Shown here: positions 25,001 through 35,436 of the stretch, one piece after another
Layout of the letters: every line of letters begins with the position of its first letter
How positions within the stretch are numbered: the first letter of the stretch is position 1
NCBI GenBank assembly: GCA_029641185.1
Contig: JAPWGK010000001.1
Coordinates: 1,190,501-1,254,500, forward strand
Reading direction: 5' to 3'
DNA length: 64,000 bases
From: Pseudofabraea citricarpa
Lineage: Eukaryota; Ascomycota; Leotiomycetes; Helotiales; Dermateaceae
The notes under the pieces: model-generated
What the model was told of the DNA's origin: nothing
Seen by the model: the letters and a program-made list of their open reading frames with translations, nothing else
Database searches by the model: none
Position numbers and translations under genes: made by a program

Positions 25001-26625
25001 ATTCTCCCTCTCTCTGTGTGTGTGTGCGCGCGTGTGTGCGTGCCTCTGTCTCTCTCTCTCTTCCTTCTCGCACGGGAACATGGGGCGAGCATGTGTGGAG
25101 GGGGAGGGGTGCATGGCTGAGTACGGGGGATGGGACCCGTACCTTACCTTGACATATGCCATGTACAGTCAGCTTACTCTCTCTCTCTCTCTCTTCCTTC
25201 CCTTGTCTGGCGTCCCGTGGATGGAAGGATGTTTTGTTTCTCTCAGAGCTCTCCTGGGTCCCGGTTTGGTCGTGTGATTTCTGCTTACCTACGACCTGCC
25301 TGTCAAGTGATGGTGGTGGTGGTTATGGTGGTGGTGATGGTTAATATACGGTTGGGTGATCGAGGTGTGGTTTGTGATGTGTGATGTGATGTGGTTTGTG
25401 AGTCGAGGCCCGGATGGGCTGTTTCTCTCTTCCTCTGTCTCTTGATCTGCTCTGCTCCTAGGTTTTTATTTTTGTTTATTTATTTATATGGGCCCGAGGA
25501 GGGGACTTCGTATCGATGTAGTCAGAGAGTGGAGATGGTATCGTATGGATGACTGATTGATTGCTTGGTTGATTGATTGATTAATCGATTGATCCACCGA
25601 TAGTGTCAGCTGAGTTGAGTCGGTGAGTGCTGAGTGCTGAGTGGGAACTTGGAAGACGGAACGAGTGAGGTCTTTTTTCTCTTCTTCTTTCTTCTTTCTC
25701 ATCCCCCATCTGCGTTTTGCTGCTTGCGCTCTGGCTGTGGAGGCTGTGTTTGTAGTTGGGAAAGGTAACATACCTGCGCATGAACGAATCAAGGAATCTC
25801 TCGATACCTCAGTAGGCGTCGAGAGATGGAATGAATGAATGGTATTGAAATACAAGCGCATCGGGTGTTGATTTAAGATAGAGAAAGAAAAACGGAAAAG
25901 AAAGAGGACCTAGAGATGTTGGTTTTGGTGGGTTTGGGTTTGTTCATGCGTGATGGAGTGTAGTCTGACTTACTTTGCGGGCTTCTTGTCGTATCGTCCC
26001 CTTTAACTTTTCTTCTTTTGTATCCTTTCTAGTATAGAGGAAATGGGGAGAGGAGATGGACGTCACGAGTGTGATTCACTCGGTTCTGGGCAATCTAAGT
26101 ATTAAGATGGCTTGGTCTTCTCAATATTTCGTGGGTATGAACGAGCGTTCCGCCCTAGAGAAGATGGTAAAGCCAGTAATCTGTACAATTCCCAAATCCG
26201 ATAGCAGAAATCTCGTCGCTTTCTCACTCGAGAGCTCAGCCAGCTCAGCCGATGTGGAACTAATTCTTTCCTTCTTCTTCTCCGGTTTGGACATGGACGT
26301 GCAGGATATCTATGCCAGGAGATATCAATTACGAGTAAGAATTTCTCTTAGCGTGATTTTCTACATGTGCACTTAACATTTTTGAGCCTATAGCGTATGA
26401 GAGTTTCGCTGTCGAAATGTCCATCCAGAACATTAATAAAATGCAATCACTTAACACAGTAGACATCACACCTTTGCTACAATCACTTAGAGATATCAGA
26501 AAAGTGGGAAGGTCAACCAGGATAGAAAGAAAAAATCCCATTAAGTTGATATCCCAAAGTCCTACTCGCAAAGATGCAAACCCTCTCCCTTCTATCCATC
26601 TAATATCCATACCCAATTCTCTCTT
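16051..26625. other. 10.6-kb gene-free region upstream of the Ecl1-like gene
   Basis: No coding sequence could be supported. The longest open frame (21418-22104, plus) has no recognisable domain. Contents: CCACTT/CCATAT hexamer tracts near 16795-16832, TTCAGGC repeats near 17360-17385, (CGG)n at 17737-17752, an octamer array at 17757-17796, CAAGTCT repeats near 17842, GATGAT repeats near 20190-20228, CCATGT hexamers near 20263-20303, CCAATGT repeats near 20530-20570, (CT)n at 20962-20980, 25000-25060 and 25176-25197, GGTGTT/GGTGAT repeats at 24408-24455, and an alternating purine-pyrimidine GT/CG tract at 25015-25043. Confidence 0.5.
17757..17796. repeat. Octanucleotide tandem repeat (GATGCCTY)5
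   Basis: Five contiguous copies of GATGCCTC/GATGCCTT directly after a (CGG)n run. The copies are nearly identical, implying recent slippage. Confidence 0.9.
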
Positions 26626-27525
26626 CATCGCTTAGACGTGCGATGTTTCAAGAACAGGAATAACCCATATCCCGCAACTGTACCCATCCGTTCCCGACCC
26701 AATCCAACCCGTTAATCACCAACAGTCCCATATCCAGCCGAGTAGGAAAGAAAGAAACGCAGGTAGACGTGCCATGTAGTTTCTCTCTTCCCGTCACCTA
26801 TCTCCTTCTCCTGCCTTCCTCCCTTTCCCTAGCTCAGAAAGATCGTGCCTGCTTTCTCGATCACGTAGACATGCGATATTTCTCGAAAGACAGACCAGAC
26901 CAGTCGAGTTCCCTCCCCTCTTCACCAATCCCGTCTCATGAATCCGATCCAGATCTCAATCAAATCCACCCCAGTTAAAAGACAATGGACAAAGGGAAGG
27001 AAAGTGCAGGTAGACATGCCATATTACTCTCCCTCCCCTCTTTCCTCCCTTCCCTCCCTTCTCCGTCTCCATCTCTACTGACCTCTGAAGATATTTTTCT
27101 CCATCGCATAGTCATGCGACGCTTCAAGAACATCCTCAAAAACGAGCACAGAAGAAGCCGAGGAAGGAAAAGAAACAAAAAAAGATTCCAAAGTCCAATC
27201 ACCAAACACAAATCTCAAGATAGAAATAGAGGAAGCGGGGGTAGACGTGCCGCATCCCTCTATGTTTTCTCTCTGCCTCTCTCCTTCTTGGGCCTTTGTT
27301 CGGGAATCCTCTTGATCACGTAGACATGCGATGTTTCAAGAGGGCCCTCGACCAAACGCCCAAAAAGAAGACAGAAAACAAGAAAGCGACACTTTCCCCA
27401 AGATTTCAGAGAGGGAAAAAAGAATGCAGGTAGACATGCCATATTATTCTCTTTTCGCCCGCTGGTCAACTCTCTCCCCATCAAATCTCTCTTGATCACG
27501 TAGACATGCGATATTTCAGGAGAGA
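26626..27525 (-). repeat. Array of nine alternating hairpins with a shared TGTCTAC loop; probable structured RNA
   Basis: Two short motifs alternate strictly, A-B-A-B-A-B-A-B-A, over 0.9 kb. Plus-strand cores: A, TCACGTAGACATGCGA, near 26628, 26861, 27104, 27316 and 27496; B, GCAGGTAGACATGCC, near 26759, 27006, 27236 and 27426. Spacing is 110-145 nt from A to B and 70-102 nt from B to A. Each core sits at the tip of an inverted repeat whose arms differ between copies: 27308-27315 with 27336-27343 (8 bp perfect), 27486-27495 with 27516-27525, 27104-27109 with 27114-27119, 26626-26631 with 26640-26645, 26746-26758 with 26779-26791, 26994-27005 with 27026-27037, and 27416-27425 with 27446-27455. 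Read on the minus strand, most mismatches become G-U pairs. The array begins 293 nt downstream of the chitinase stop on the same strand. A 3' UTR element, an independent ncRNA, or a decayed satellite are all possible. Confidence 0.7.
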
Positions 27526-27817
27526 AATGACAAGAAGTAGAAGAACGAAGTACTCCCTAAACGCCAAAAGCAGTGCTATGTATGTATGTAAATATGTGTA
27601 TGTCGTATAAAAGTCGTGTTTTTTTTCTTCGTTGTCGTTCCTTTTCGTTTCGTCGCTTAACTTCCGTGTTAGATTTCCTAGCCGACAACAGTTGACGGAA
27701 TAGAGAGACTTACTGGTTCCCATTTCCCGTAGCATCGTTCTCCAGTAAAGCCGAATTAAGAGGTCAGACCTTCCTTGGTCCACTGTCGGGGGTGGGGTTA
27801 GCATGATTCAGTGGATG

Positions 27818-30146
27818 CTACACACGAGGACTTGCGTCAAAAATATCCTTTCCATCTTCAATGTTCAATAACCCTTCACTTCCACTAAAACCAGACCTCA
27901 AGTTAGTATCTTGAAACGGCAAAGGTAAAGCGAAGAACCCAGGGAATACATACTCCCAGAACATAACACCTCCAAGACTCGGAATGCCTAGTGATTTGAC
28001 ATCCTTAGCAACGTCCTGCATCCCCTTCGCACTTCCAATAGCCGCATAAGCCGAACTACCTGCACCACTAAACGACGGCGCTCCTACGAACAAGCGAGGT
28101 TTTGTAGAGAGCGTCGACGCCTGAAGAGCATCAGACCACTGCTTTACCGATGCATCAAAGCCGACGGATCCGATCTCGCAAGCAGGGTTGTTGTAAAACT
28201 GCACATAGACGAAATCGCAAAGGAGCAGCATCGGAAGCGGATTCGAGGCATCGGGAAAAGGGCACTGTGGTGCCGAAGAAAGATAGTAGGTTTTCGTTGT
28301 GCCGCTGCTGAAGAGTGATCGGAATGTCGAACCGAGGATTTCATAGTTGGCCGGTTCTTTGAACTCATTGTCTATTATATTTCTTGTAAGCACTCGTAAT
28401 TATCGAAGTGAGCAACCAAGGTTACGTACCGATGTCAAAGCCATCAAGGGTAACTGTGCCAAAGGGTCGGAGGTCCGCGTCCACACTTCCAACTGGTCCG
28501 AAAAGTTTCCAGAGAATATTAGCAAAATTTGATGCTTCATCCGCACTGCCGAAAGAGATCTGGCTAGTTGCTCCACCTATACTTAGTAGTACTTTCTTGC
28601 CATAGGTACTCTGACATTTTTCAATTTGTGTAGCGAGTGCAGGACAAGAGAGAAGCCCAGGAGCTTCTTGGACCATTGCTGTTGTCTGGCCCCCACACGC
28701 GGCTCCGAAATTGATTGACGGATAGATGCCACCATCTAATTGTGCAATAACAAAAGATAAGATTACAATGTCGATACTAGGATCAGCACATTGATCAGCG
28801 AGCGTATTGAGACTTGTTGCAGGTGTTTGACCGAAATAGACAGCTATGTTGTCGCTAGCCTGAGCATCAAAGACATAAGTTGAGCTTGAAGTTGTGGATC
28901 CAGTTAGCAACAAACTAGGAGAGGAAGTCGTCTGCGAAGCTTCTACTGCTTGTGGTAAAGCAGCTTCTGAAGTGACAGATGGAGAATTGATTTCGATAAA
29001 GACCCCTCCGACGGTAGTCCTTGATGGAGCTTCCATGATCACACCTCCCATATTGTTGTTGACGACAACCCCTTGCCCATTTGCGGCCGCGGTGCTGACA
29101 GCATCCACGATTGCAAGGGCAGCGGCTTCATCAATAACGTTTGTGGTGCTTGGAGCATCCACAATTGCCGTTTCCTGAGGGTTGGTGCCGACATGTGTGA
29201 CTTGTTCGAACACTGTGATGTATGTTTTTGCGGTCACTATTGATTTTTGAGTCGTTGTTCGAGTGTAATACGGAAGTTCGTCCTCGTCTTCTTCTTCTAC
29301 GGGAGAAGGCTCAGCGGCTTGGGAGACTACGGCCTCTGGCACTGCTATTGAAATTGCTGGTACCTCGGCTACCACAGAAAGTCCTTGACCCAGCGGAACA
29401 GGGTTTGCAGCAGGAGAGGGCTCGGGGTTTGCTACTGGAGTGCCTTCTGGAGGTTGTACTGAAATTGTGGTTGCTGCACCACTATCCTCTACTGGGGAGG
29501 GCTCGGGATTTGTTGAGGGGGCCACCGGATTTTCTGCAGCGGTCTTTGTCGGTGACGGAGCATCACCGCCGGCAGGAGGTAAGAAAGGAATGACGTTTAT
29601 TCTTGGTGATATTGCCGGGTCGATTTGTGTTGTAGCCGATGTGATTAGAGGGGAGGGCATACTTACCGTTGTTGGCTTCTGTTGAGCTGATGTGGCAGGA
29701 CTCCCGCCACCGTTCACTACGAGAGCCCACACATCAGACGACACAGTGACTGCAAGGCCACTAGTTTGGGCACCAGCTTCATCACTCGCTGCTGTGCCAA
29801 ATTCTGCTTCGATCAAAGCAACCAATTGAGTCTCCAGTGTTCGTACTTGTAGAAGCATGGCCTGTAGTTGATCTTTCTGAACACTGACCGTCCACATATC
29901 TCGAGTATCAAGGGCGGGTGTATTCATACTCCGCTTCAAGTTGTTAGTATGACGGGGATATACATACTCTTTCAAAAATTCCATCCCGGAAACCTTCACC
30001 TCCACACTCCGAGAACGCACATGTGTATGTCGTCGTCTTGAGTGTAGCCATTCTCGTAGTGGTATCTTTGCTGCCTGCACCTGTACGTCCACCAGAAGTG
30101 ATAAGAAAAGCGCAAAGAAAAAAAGCCTCCAACTATTATATTGCAT
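27818..30146 (-). CDS. Secreted chitinase, glycoside hydrolase family 18, with long Pro/Ser/Thr-rich N-terminal region
   Basis: Endochitinase acting on chitin in the fungal wall or its surroundings. Exons 30146-28430 and 28371-27818 give 756 residues. I chose the ATG at 30146 because it is followed by a good signal peptide (MQYNSWRLFFFALFLSLLVD, then VQVQA); an in-frame ATG at 30227 would bury it. Residues about 28-430 are a variable region with a basic RRR site, a helix with a coiled-coil look (KDQLQAMLLQVRTLETQLVAL) and repeated NPEPSP elements. The GH18 domain starts near residue 433 (NIAVYFGQ) and includes KKVLLSIGG and the catalytic LDGFDIDNE, whose Glu575 is the proton donor; the only clear intron interrupts this motif. 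A possible second intron, 29967-29929, is 39 nt, in frame, with GTATGT and TACTAAC signals. The structured array lies just downstream. Confidence 0.88.
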
Positions 30147-30712
30147 GATTTGAGAGGTAATAATGCTGAAGTATGTTGAGAGAAGCTTGAATCTAAAAGA
30201 AGAGAGTGGAAGTGTGTTCGTCTCCATTGACTTAAGTAGTGATATCTGTCTTGTGTAGAAGTAAATAGAAGTTCACCCAGCGACGCATTCCAGGTCTTGC
30301 GGACCTCGACCGCTAATACTTAGAAGCTGAAGAAAGGAATGAAACTAGCTCTCGCTACAACAGCCTCCCGATGGCAAGTCTAGATCAGATCTATGAAGTC
30401 AGAATTGTGGGGATATCTTGAAATAAAGGTGTAACTATGTAATCACTGCCACTATTGTGCCGATGAGCCGCCAGAGTTTTGTAAAGTGTCAGCTTTGGTA
30501 TCGTGATCGACTTGTACTCAGGATAGTGTTGAAATATACAAACCAAGTTTGAGGTCAACTGTTGAATTATGCAGTGTAAGACACTCATAAGTTTTGAAGA
30601 TGAGAAGCAAGGGATGGCTCCACATTTCCAACATAACCAAAAACCAAGTAAATGACAAGACGAAACTGATACGTTTCCAGGCAAAACAGTTCATACTTAA
30701 GAAGCCTGTTGT
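30147..30712. other. Intergenic between esterase stop and chitinase start
   Basis: Promoter side of the chitinase and 3' flank of the esterase, both transcribed leftwards. No gene or RNA recognised. Confidence 0.5.
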
Positions 30713-32390
30713 CTATCTCTCAAATAACTCCGTCCTTTCCCACCAAAACTGACATTCTTTCTCGGCCCAGGTGTCATTTTCAATCACCACGGTTTCGCCC
30801 TCATTTCCTCCACCAGCGAGTACATCATTCCCCTTGCCGAAGACCACTTTCTTTGCATGTTTACCAGCTTCATAAACAGGCCAAATGGGCCTGTCCTCAT
30901 ACCTGCCAGCAACAAGATTAGGATTACTAGTGATTATAAAAGAAGTCCAGTAATCATGCATCGCTCTTGAGACGGCTTCGATGTTGCCTCCTGGAACGCC
31001 CTCCGAATAGGTGGCGAAGTCGCAATGGTCTCCATGATTCGCTCCACCATCTCTAGAGCAGATGACTGCGAAATGATAGAGGTAGACAGAAGAATCAGGT
31101 TGTTTAGAGGCAAAGGATGCGGTCTGCCTAACAGGTGCCACATAAGCGAACTGCCCATATGCTTGTTCTAATCGGAAAAATTGAGATCCTAGTTTCGGGC
31201 GTGTCTCTTTATATTTTGATGTTGGGTCCGTGTCTGGATCTGGGTACACGGCATTGAGTTCTTTAAGATCCTCTTCCGAAAGACCTGGTAAAAGAGTGCG
31301 AAAGAAATGAGTGAACTCAGCAGAGGAAGACATAAGTACTGGAACAAAAGCAGCCCCTTCGTTCGTGTTGAATCCGGTAAGAATTGGAATTCTTGCCCAA
31401 TCTCCTGACTCCCATGCCTTAATGGGAGCTATAGGAATGACACCGCCTGGACCATCAATGACAGGCTGAAAAGGCCAAAGTACAGCAGCATCGTAGGCCG
31501 CAAAAGTCATTTCCGATGCTCTGGATATCTCTGACTCTGGCAAAGACCGGAGCGCAGTAAGTAAATCCGATGGTGATACTGAAGCCAATCCTACATTGCG
31601 AGCGAATGTCCGTAATTGGTTGACATGAAGTAGGTTGGTGTGTGGATAAACAGCACGAGCTGTTGTAGCACCACTTTCTATGATTGCTTTATGGAAAAGA
31701 TGAGGCGACTTTTGGTGCATAATATGGTGCCCAATCTTGATCAGGTCAGCTATGATTTCTGCAACTGTTCATTAAGAATGATTTGAATTCGAATGTCTTA
31801 GGAAATATGACTGAGTGACTTACCGAATGTGCTCCAGCGCTCACTCCCATGAGCGTCACGTTGTCCGGATCACCACCAAATTCAGCAATATTTTCATGCA
31901 CCCATTGTAGCAACAGGGCTTGATCTTTGAGACCTATATTCAAAGCACCTTCTATTGGCAAGAAGCCAAAGGCCCCCAGCCGATAGTTAAAGGTAACACC
32001 AAGTATGGGTTCAGTAGACCACGCAACCAGAGAAGGTATGTTTCTATCCGGTCCACAGCCAAAATTGAATGAGCCACCATGAAAGTGAATCACAACAGGG
32101 AGTTTCTTGCTGGAATCTCGTTCTTTGGGCCGGTAGATATTGGCATTGAGACAGTCTTCTCCCATGGGGGGCCCGCTTGGCATTCCACTTGGACATCTTT
32201 GGCCGAAGCTCGTGGCCTTAAAGGTGCGGTTAGAGGGAATGACTGGAAGAGGTGGTCTGAACCGTCGCTCTCCAGCAGTTGACAATCCATAAGGTACACC
32301 CAGGAACTGCTCGAGAACCTTTGGAAGGTTTCTTTTCAGTTCTGCGCCGAGGAAGGTTCCCTGTCGTAGTGTGACGCTGGGGCTTGACAT
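30713..32390 (-). CDS. Type-B carboxylesterase/lipase (alpha/beta hydrolase)
   Basis: Hydrolyses carboxylic esters; the natural substrate cannot be inferred. Exons 32390-31824 and 31735-30713 give 529 residues, in the usual range of the family. Seen: GEDCLNANIYRP (the EDCL signature), HFHGGSFNFG oxyanion-hole block, the nucleophile elbow GVSAGAHS with Ser184 at the very end of exon 1, FNTNEGAAF with the likely acidic triad residue, and a GGANHGDHCDF region with the candidate His. An upstream in-frame ATG at 32450 exists; I prefer 32390 because MSSPSVTLRQG leads straight into the first strand. No signal peptide is evident, so the enzyme is probably intracellular, unlike many fungal members. 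It is divergent from the coiled-coil gene at 33175. Confidence 0.9.
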
Positions 32391-33174
32391 ATTGGCGAGC
32401 CGTGACTTGCGGAGGATGTGTGTATGGGTTTGATAGGAACCGGAGAACACTAATATTTCTGTTTGTTCTTGGGCTGAGTTGACAGAAGACTAAGTGGATG
32501 GATGATGAATCGGAGGTAGATTTTTGACCGGCGACATTCGCAAGGCTGAGCTAGTCAACCACTGGTTCTTTAGCCTTACTTACGTACACAAGCGGTGCCA
32601 GGCTACAGGTGATATGGCGGCTTGAAGAAGAGAATTAAATGAAGTCAAGAAGATGGGTAGGTAAGTCTGTGTTACAGGCTATGAGAAGCTGCGGCAAAGA
32701 CATGGACATGTACCAGGTTCGCTTAACAGCCCCTACAACTATGAAGATGACACAATAGCAGGTGTTTCCGATAAACGTCCACATTAGGAAGATGCATACG
32801 CTCAAGGATGCATTTGAGCCCCGAAAACACCAAAAGAGTTTCCTGTTGCTATGAGGAAATCCTCCAAGAGGTGGGGGCTGGATGGACGTGGACAGTCACA
32901 GACCGCCACGTGCCAGATCTGGATCTCGCGTCGGTGGTTCAGGGGTCCTCGAGCCCCATGTTTACCTTATCTTGGCACCTGGTGCATGGAAAGTAAACAA
33001 AACTTTCCATACATAATATCTCATCCATGCCACCATTGAACCTCACCCTAGCACAACCCCGCTGAGGACCTCCCGCCATTGATCTTGGTCGCGTATGATA
33101 CACACACTGGAAGACGCATTCCGAGCCTCTGCTGAATCGAATCTCTTCTCTAGCACCACCGATCGAGAGCCAGG
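32391..33174. promoter_or_regulatory. Divergent intergenic region between esterase and coiled-coil gene
   Basis: About 780 bp separating two divergent start codons, so it must contain both promoters. No further elements were resolved. Confidence 0.4.
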
Positions 33175-35436
33175 ATGGAATCTGAAAATCTGCGCACGGC
33201 GTCGCTCTATATCAACAACCAACTTTTATCCAGAGGTTTACTACGGAATGGCCAAACTATTGAATTCGCGCGGCCCGATAAGGACGCTGCTGGTGTTGAA
33301 GGGACAATGGGGAGGATCATGAGTGTAGTGAACGACCTGATCTTGCGACGAGATGTAAGTACGTTATGGGACGCAGAAGAGCCATGTGCTAATGGATACA
33401 AAAAGCGCGATGCTCAGCAAAGAGAGACTCTTGCTCAAACGGTCCGCGCGCTACGTGCCGATGCCCTTCGTTACACATCAGATGTAGAGCGGTTGACAAA
33501 CAAAAATGCGGAAGCACAGAGACGGCTTGGTGTGGCCGAGGCCACTGAGCGGTCATTGAAACAACAGATCCGAAGCGCCGAACAAGCTGCGCGCGTATTA
33601 AGAGAAGAGATGGGGAGGATGAAGATTCTAGTTGGCCAGACACGATCACAATGCGCCAACGAGGTACGAAAGAGAGAACGTGTGATTGAAGGGATGAAAA
33701 AACATGTTGGTGAGGGTGGACGAGCACGAGGGAGTGGGAAAGCTCCAGGTGTTACTACAATCAATATTGTTCCTGGCATTGGTGCCGAAGCGGGCAACTC
33801 TGGGGCTATGGATACTGACGACACCGGTTATGATTTGAGGATGGAGACAAATGAGTTCTTGACTGAATTGGCAAGAGGCTTGAGTGAGGAAAATGAAAGT
33901 CTCGGTGGGTTAGTAAGAAGGACCGTCGAGACATTGCGTACTTTATCGGGCTATGAAAAGGAGAACGATCAAGGAGGGTTGGTGATCGAGACAGAAACTG
34001 TATACGAGAAGCTGGCAACAGAGATGGAATTCGTGGTCGAACATGTACGCAATCTACTCACGAATCCATCATTTGTGCCACTAGAGGAGGTTGAAATACG
34101 AGAAGAAGAGATAATCCGGCTACGAGAAGGCTGGGAGAAGATGGAAGGACGATGGCGAGAAGCCGTTGAAATGATGGACGGTTGGAGGAAACGCATGACC
34201 AGAAGTGGACAGACGGTCAATCTTGAGGAGCTGAAGATGGGGCTTAGTCTTAGTCCTTTGAGAGCCGAGGAGAAGCCAAACAGAGAAAGGGCTTTCGACC
34301 TTTCGACACTCGAAGAGGAGGGCGAAGGTGATACGCAAGCAGATATTGATGCCATGGATGACTCTGGGACTCCTGTCTCAGCCGAAGCGGAGCCAGATTT
34401 TGATCTTGAGGGCTCTCAATCAGATTCGAGTCTGTTCGAAGATGAACCTATGGGAGAAGCTGAGCTGGAAGAATCTGAACAGATGGAAGAATTTGAGGAG
34501 CAGACTGACGACATACTGGAAGAGGAGGAGGAAGAAGAACAAGAGGAGGAAGAAGAGGATGAACAAGATGATGAACAAGAAGACGTGGAAGCAGAAGGAG
34601 AAGATTTCTCACTCAACACAGCCTCCTCGATCTCACTCGGCCCACCACCTCAACTATCACCACTACGCGAGACATCTCCAAACAAGAACCAAAATCAGCA
34701 TCAAAACCATGATCAAAACCACAATGCCTTTACCACGATCATAGAAGAGAATACCCTTGATCTCTTAGATCTGACTCCGGAATCCTCCATATCTACATCC
34801 ACCTCCACCTCCACAACCCAAGACACAAAATCAAAATCCACACCCACGTTATCCGAATGCTCGCCCTCCAAGCAAAAGGAGAAAGAAAATCTCATCACCA
34901 CATCCTCATCCAATTCCCGTTCAACACCAACACCCTCAGGACGCCGGCAACAAGCATCAGGAACACGCTCTTCAAAGCCGTCCTTCCCCAAACTGCAAGC
35001 CATCACACCACGTAGCACATCTCGTCTCCCCCGGCCACGAGAACACGCACCACAACAGAGTCCCCTGACCATGGCGAGTATAGCAGCAAAATTAGCAGCC
35101 ACGGAGCGTGAAGCGGACGCAGCACGCGTGCGGGCCAAGATAAAGGCTGCTCGATCGAAAGCGAAAGCTCAGGTCCAGGTGCAATCTGCTCCAACGCCAC
35201 CACGCCCACAAAGCCAGATGAGGGCGAGGAACCCTGCTTCGTCCCCGCTGAAGCATGAGGTCTCCCTGCCTCTCGCGCAGGAAGAAGGAAACGGCACGGG
35301 AAAGAAGCGGAAGGCTGCAATCGGAGCAGGAGGCCATGGGAGAGCGAATAGGAGGAGAAGCACATTAAGTCCCTGGGAATTGGAGAGCTTAATCCTGGGG
35401 AATCTTGGTGGTGAGGTAACTTCACCCGTCAAGTGA
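33175..35436 (+). CDS. ADIP/SSX2IP (Msd1)-like coiled-coil protein, probable microtubule-organising role
   Basis: Read as one frame the gene encodes 753 residues, but 33355-33405 looks like a 51-nt in-frame intron (GTAAGT donor, TGCTAATG branch region, AAG acceptor), giving 736. The N-terminus, ENLRTASLYINNQLLSRGLL, then two long heptad-rich helices (about residues 60-150 and 200-330) resemble the afadin- and alpha-actinin-binding (ADIP) family, known in fission yeast as Msd1 and in moulds sometimes annotated as NIMA-interacting protein. Those proteins act at spindle poles and microtubule-organising centres. A strongly acidic tract of mainly Glu and Asp is encoded at about 34517-34606. The C-terminal third is Ser/Thr/Pro- and Lys/Arg-rich, with basic nuclear-localisation-like clusters. 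Family call is by N-terminal resemblance and coiled-coil layout, so moderate. Confidence 0.65.
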   Translation: MESENLRTASLYINNQLLSRGLLRNGQTIEFARPDKDAAGVEGTMGRIMSVVNDLILRRDVSTLWDAEEPCANGYKKRDAQQRETLAQTVRALRADALRYTSDVERLTNKNAEAQRRLGVAEATERSLKQQIRSAEQAARVLREEMGRMKILVGQTRSQCANEVRKRERVIEGMKKHVGEGGRARGSGKAPGVTTINIVPGIGAEAGNSGAMDTDDTGYDLRMETNEFLTELARGLSEENESLGGLVRRTVETLRTLSGYEKENDQGGLVIETETVYEKLATEMEFVVEHVRNLLTNPSFVPLEEVEIREEEIIRLREGWEKMEGRWREAVEMMDGWRKRMTRSGQTVNLEELKMGLSLSPLRAEEKPNRERAFDLSTLEEEGEGDTQADIDAMDDSGTPVSAEAEPDFDLEGSQSDSSLFEDEPMGEAELEESEQMEEFEEQTDDILEEEEEEEQEEEEEDEQDDEQEDVEAEGEDFSLNTASSISLGPPPQLSPLRETSPNKNQNQHQNHDQNHNAFTTIIEENTLDLLDLTPESSISTSTSTSTTQDTKSKSTPTLSECSPSKQKEKENLITTSSSNSRSTPTPSGRRQQASGTRSSKPSFPKLQAITPRSTSRLPRPREHAPQQSPLTMASIAAKLAATEREADAARVRAKIKAARSKAKAQVQVQSAPTPPRPQSQMRARNPASSPLKHEVSLPLAQEEGNGTGKKRKAAIGAGGHGRANRRRSTLSPWELESLILGNLGGEVTSPVK

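Noticed and set aside
34416..34619. Minus-strand Ser/Cys-repeat frame
   Set aside because: Antisense shadow of the acidic Glu/Asp tract of the ADIP-like gene.
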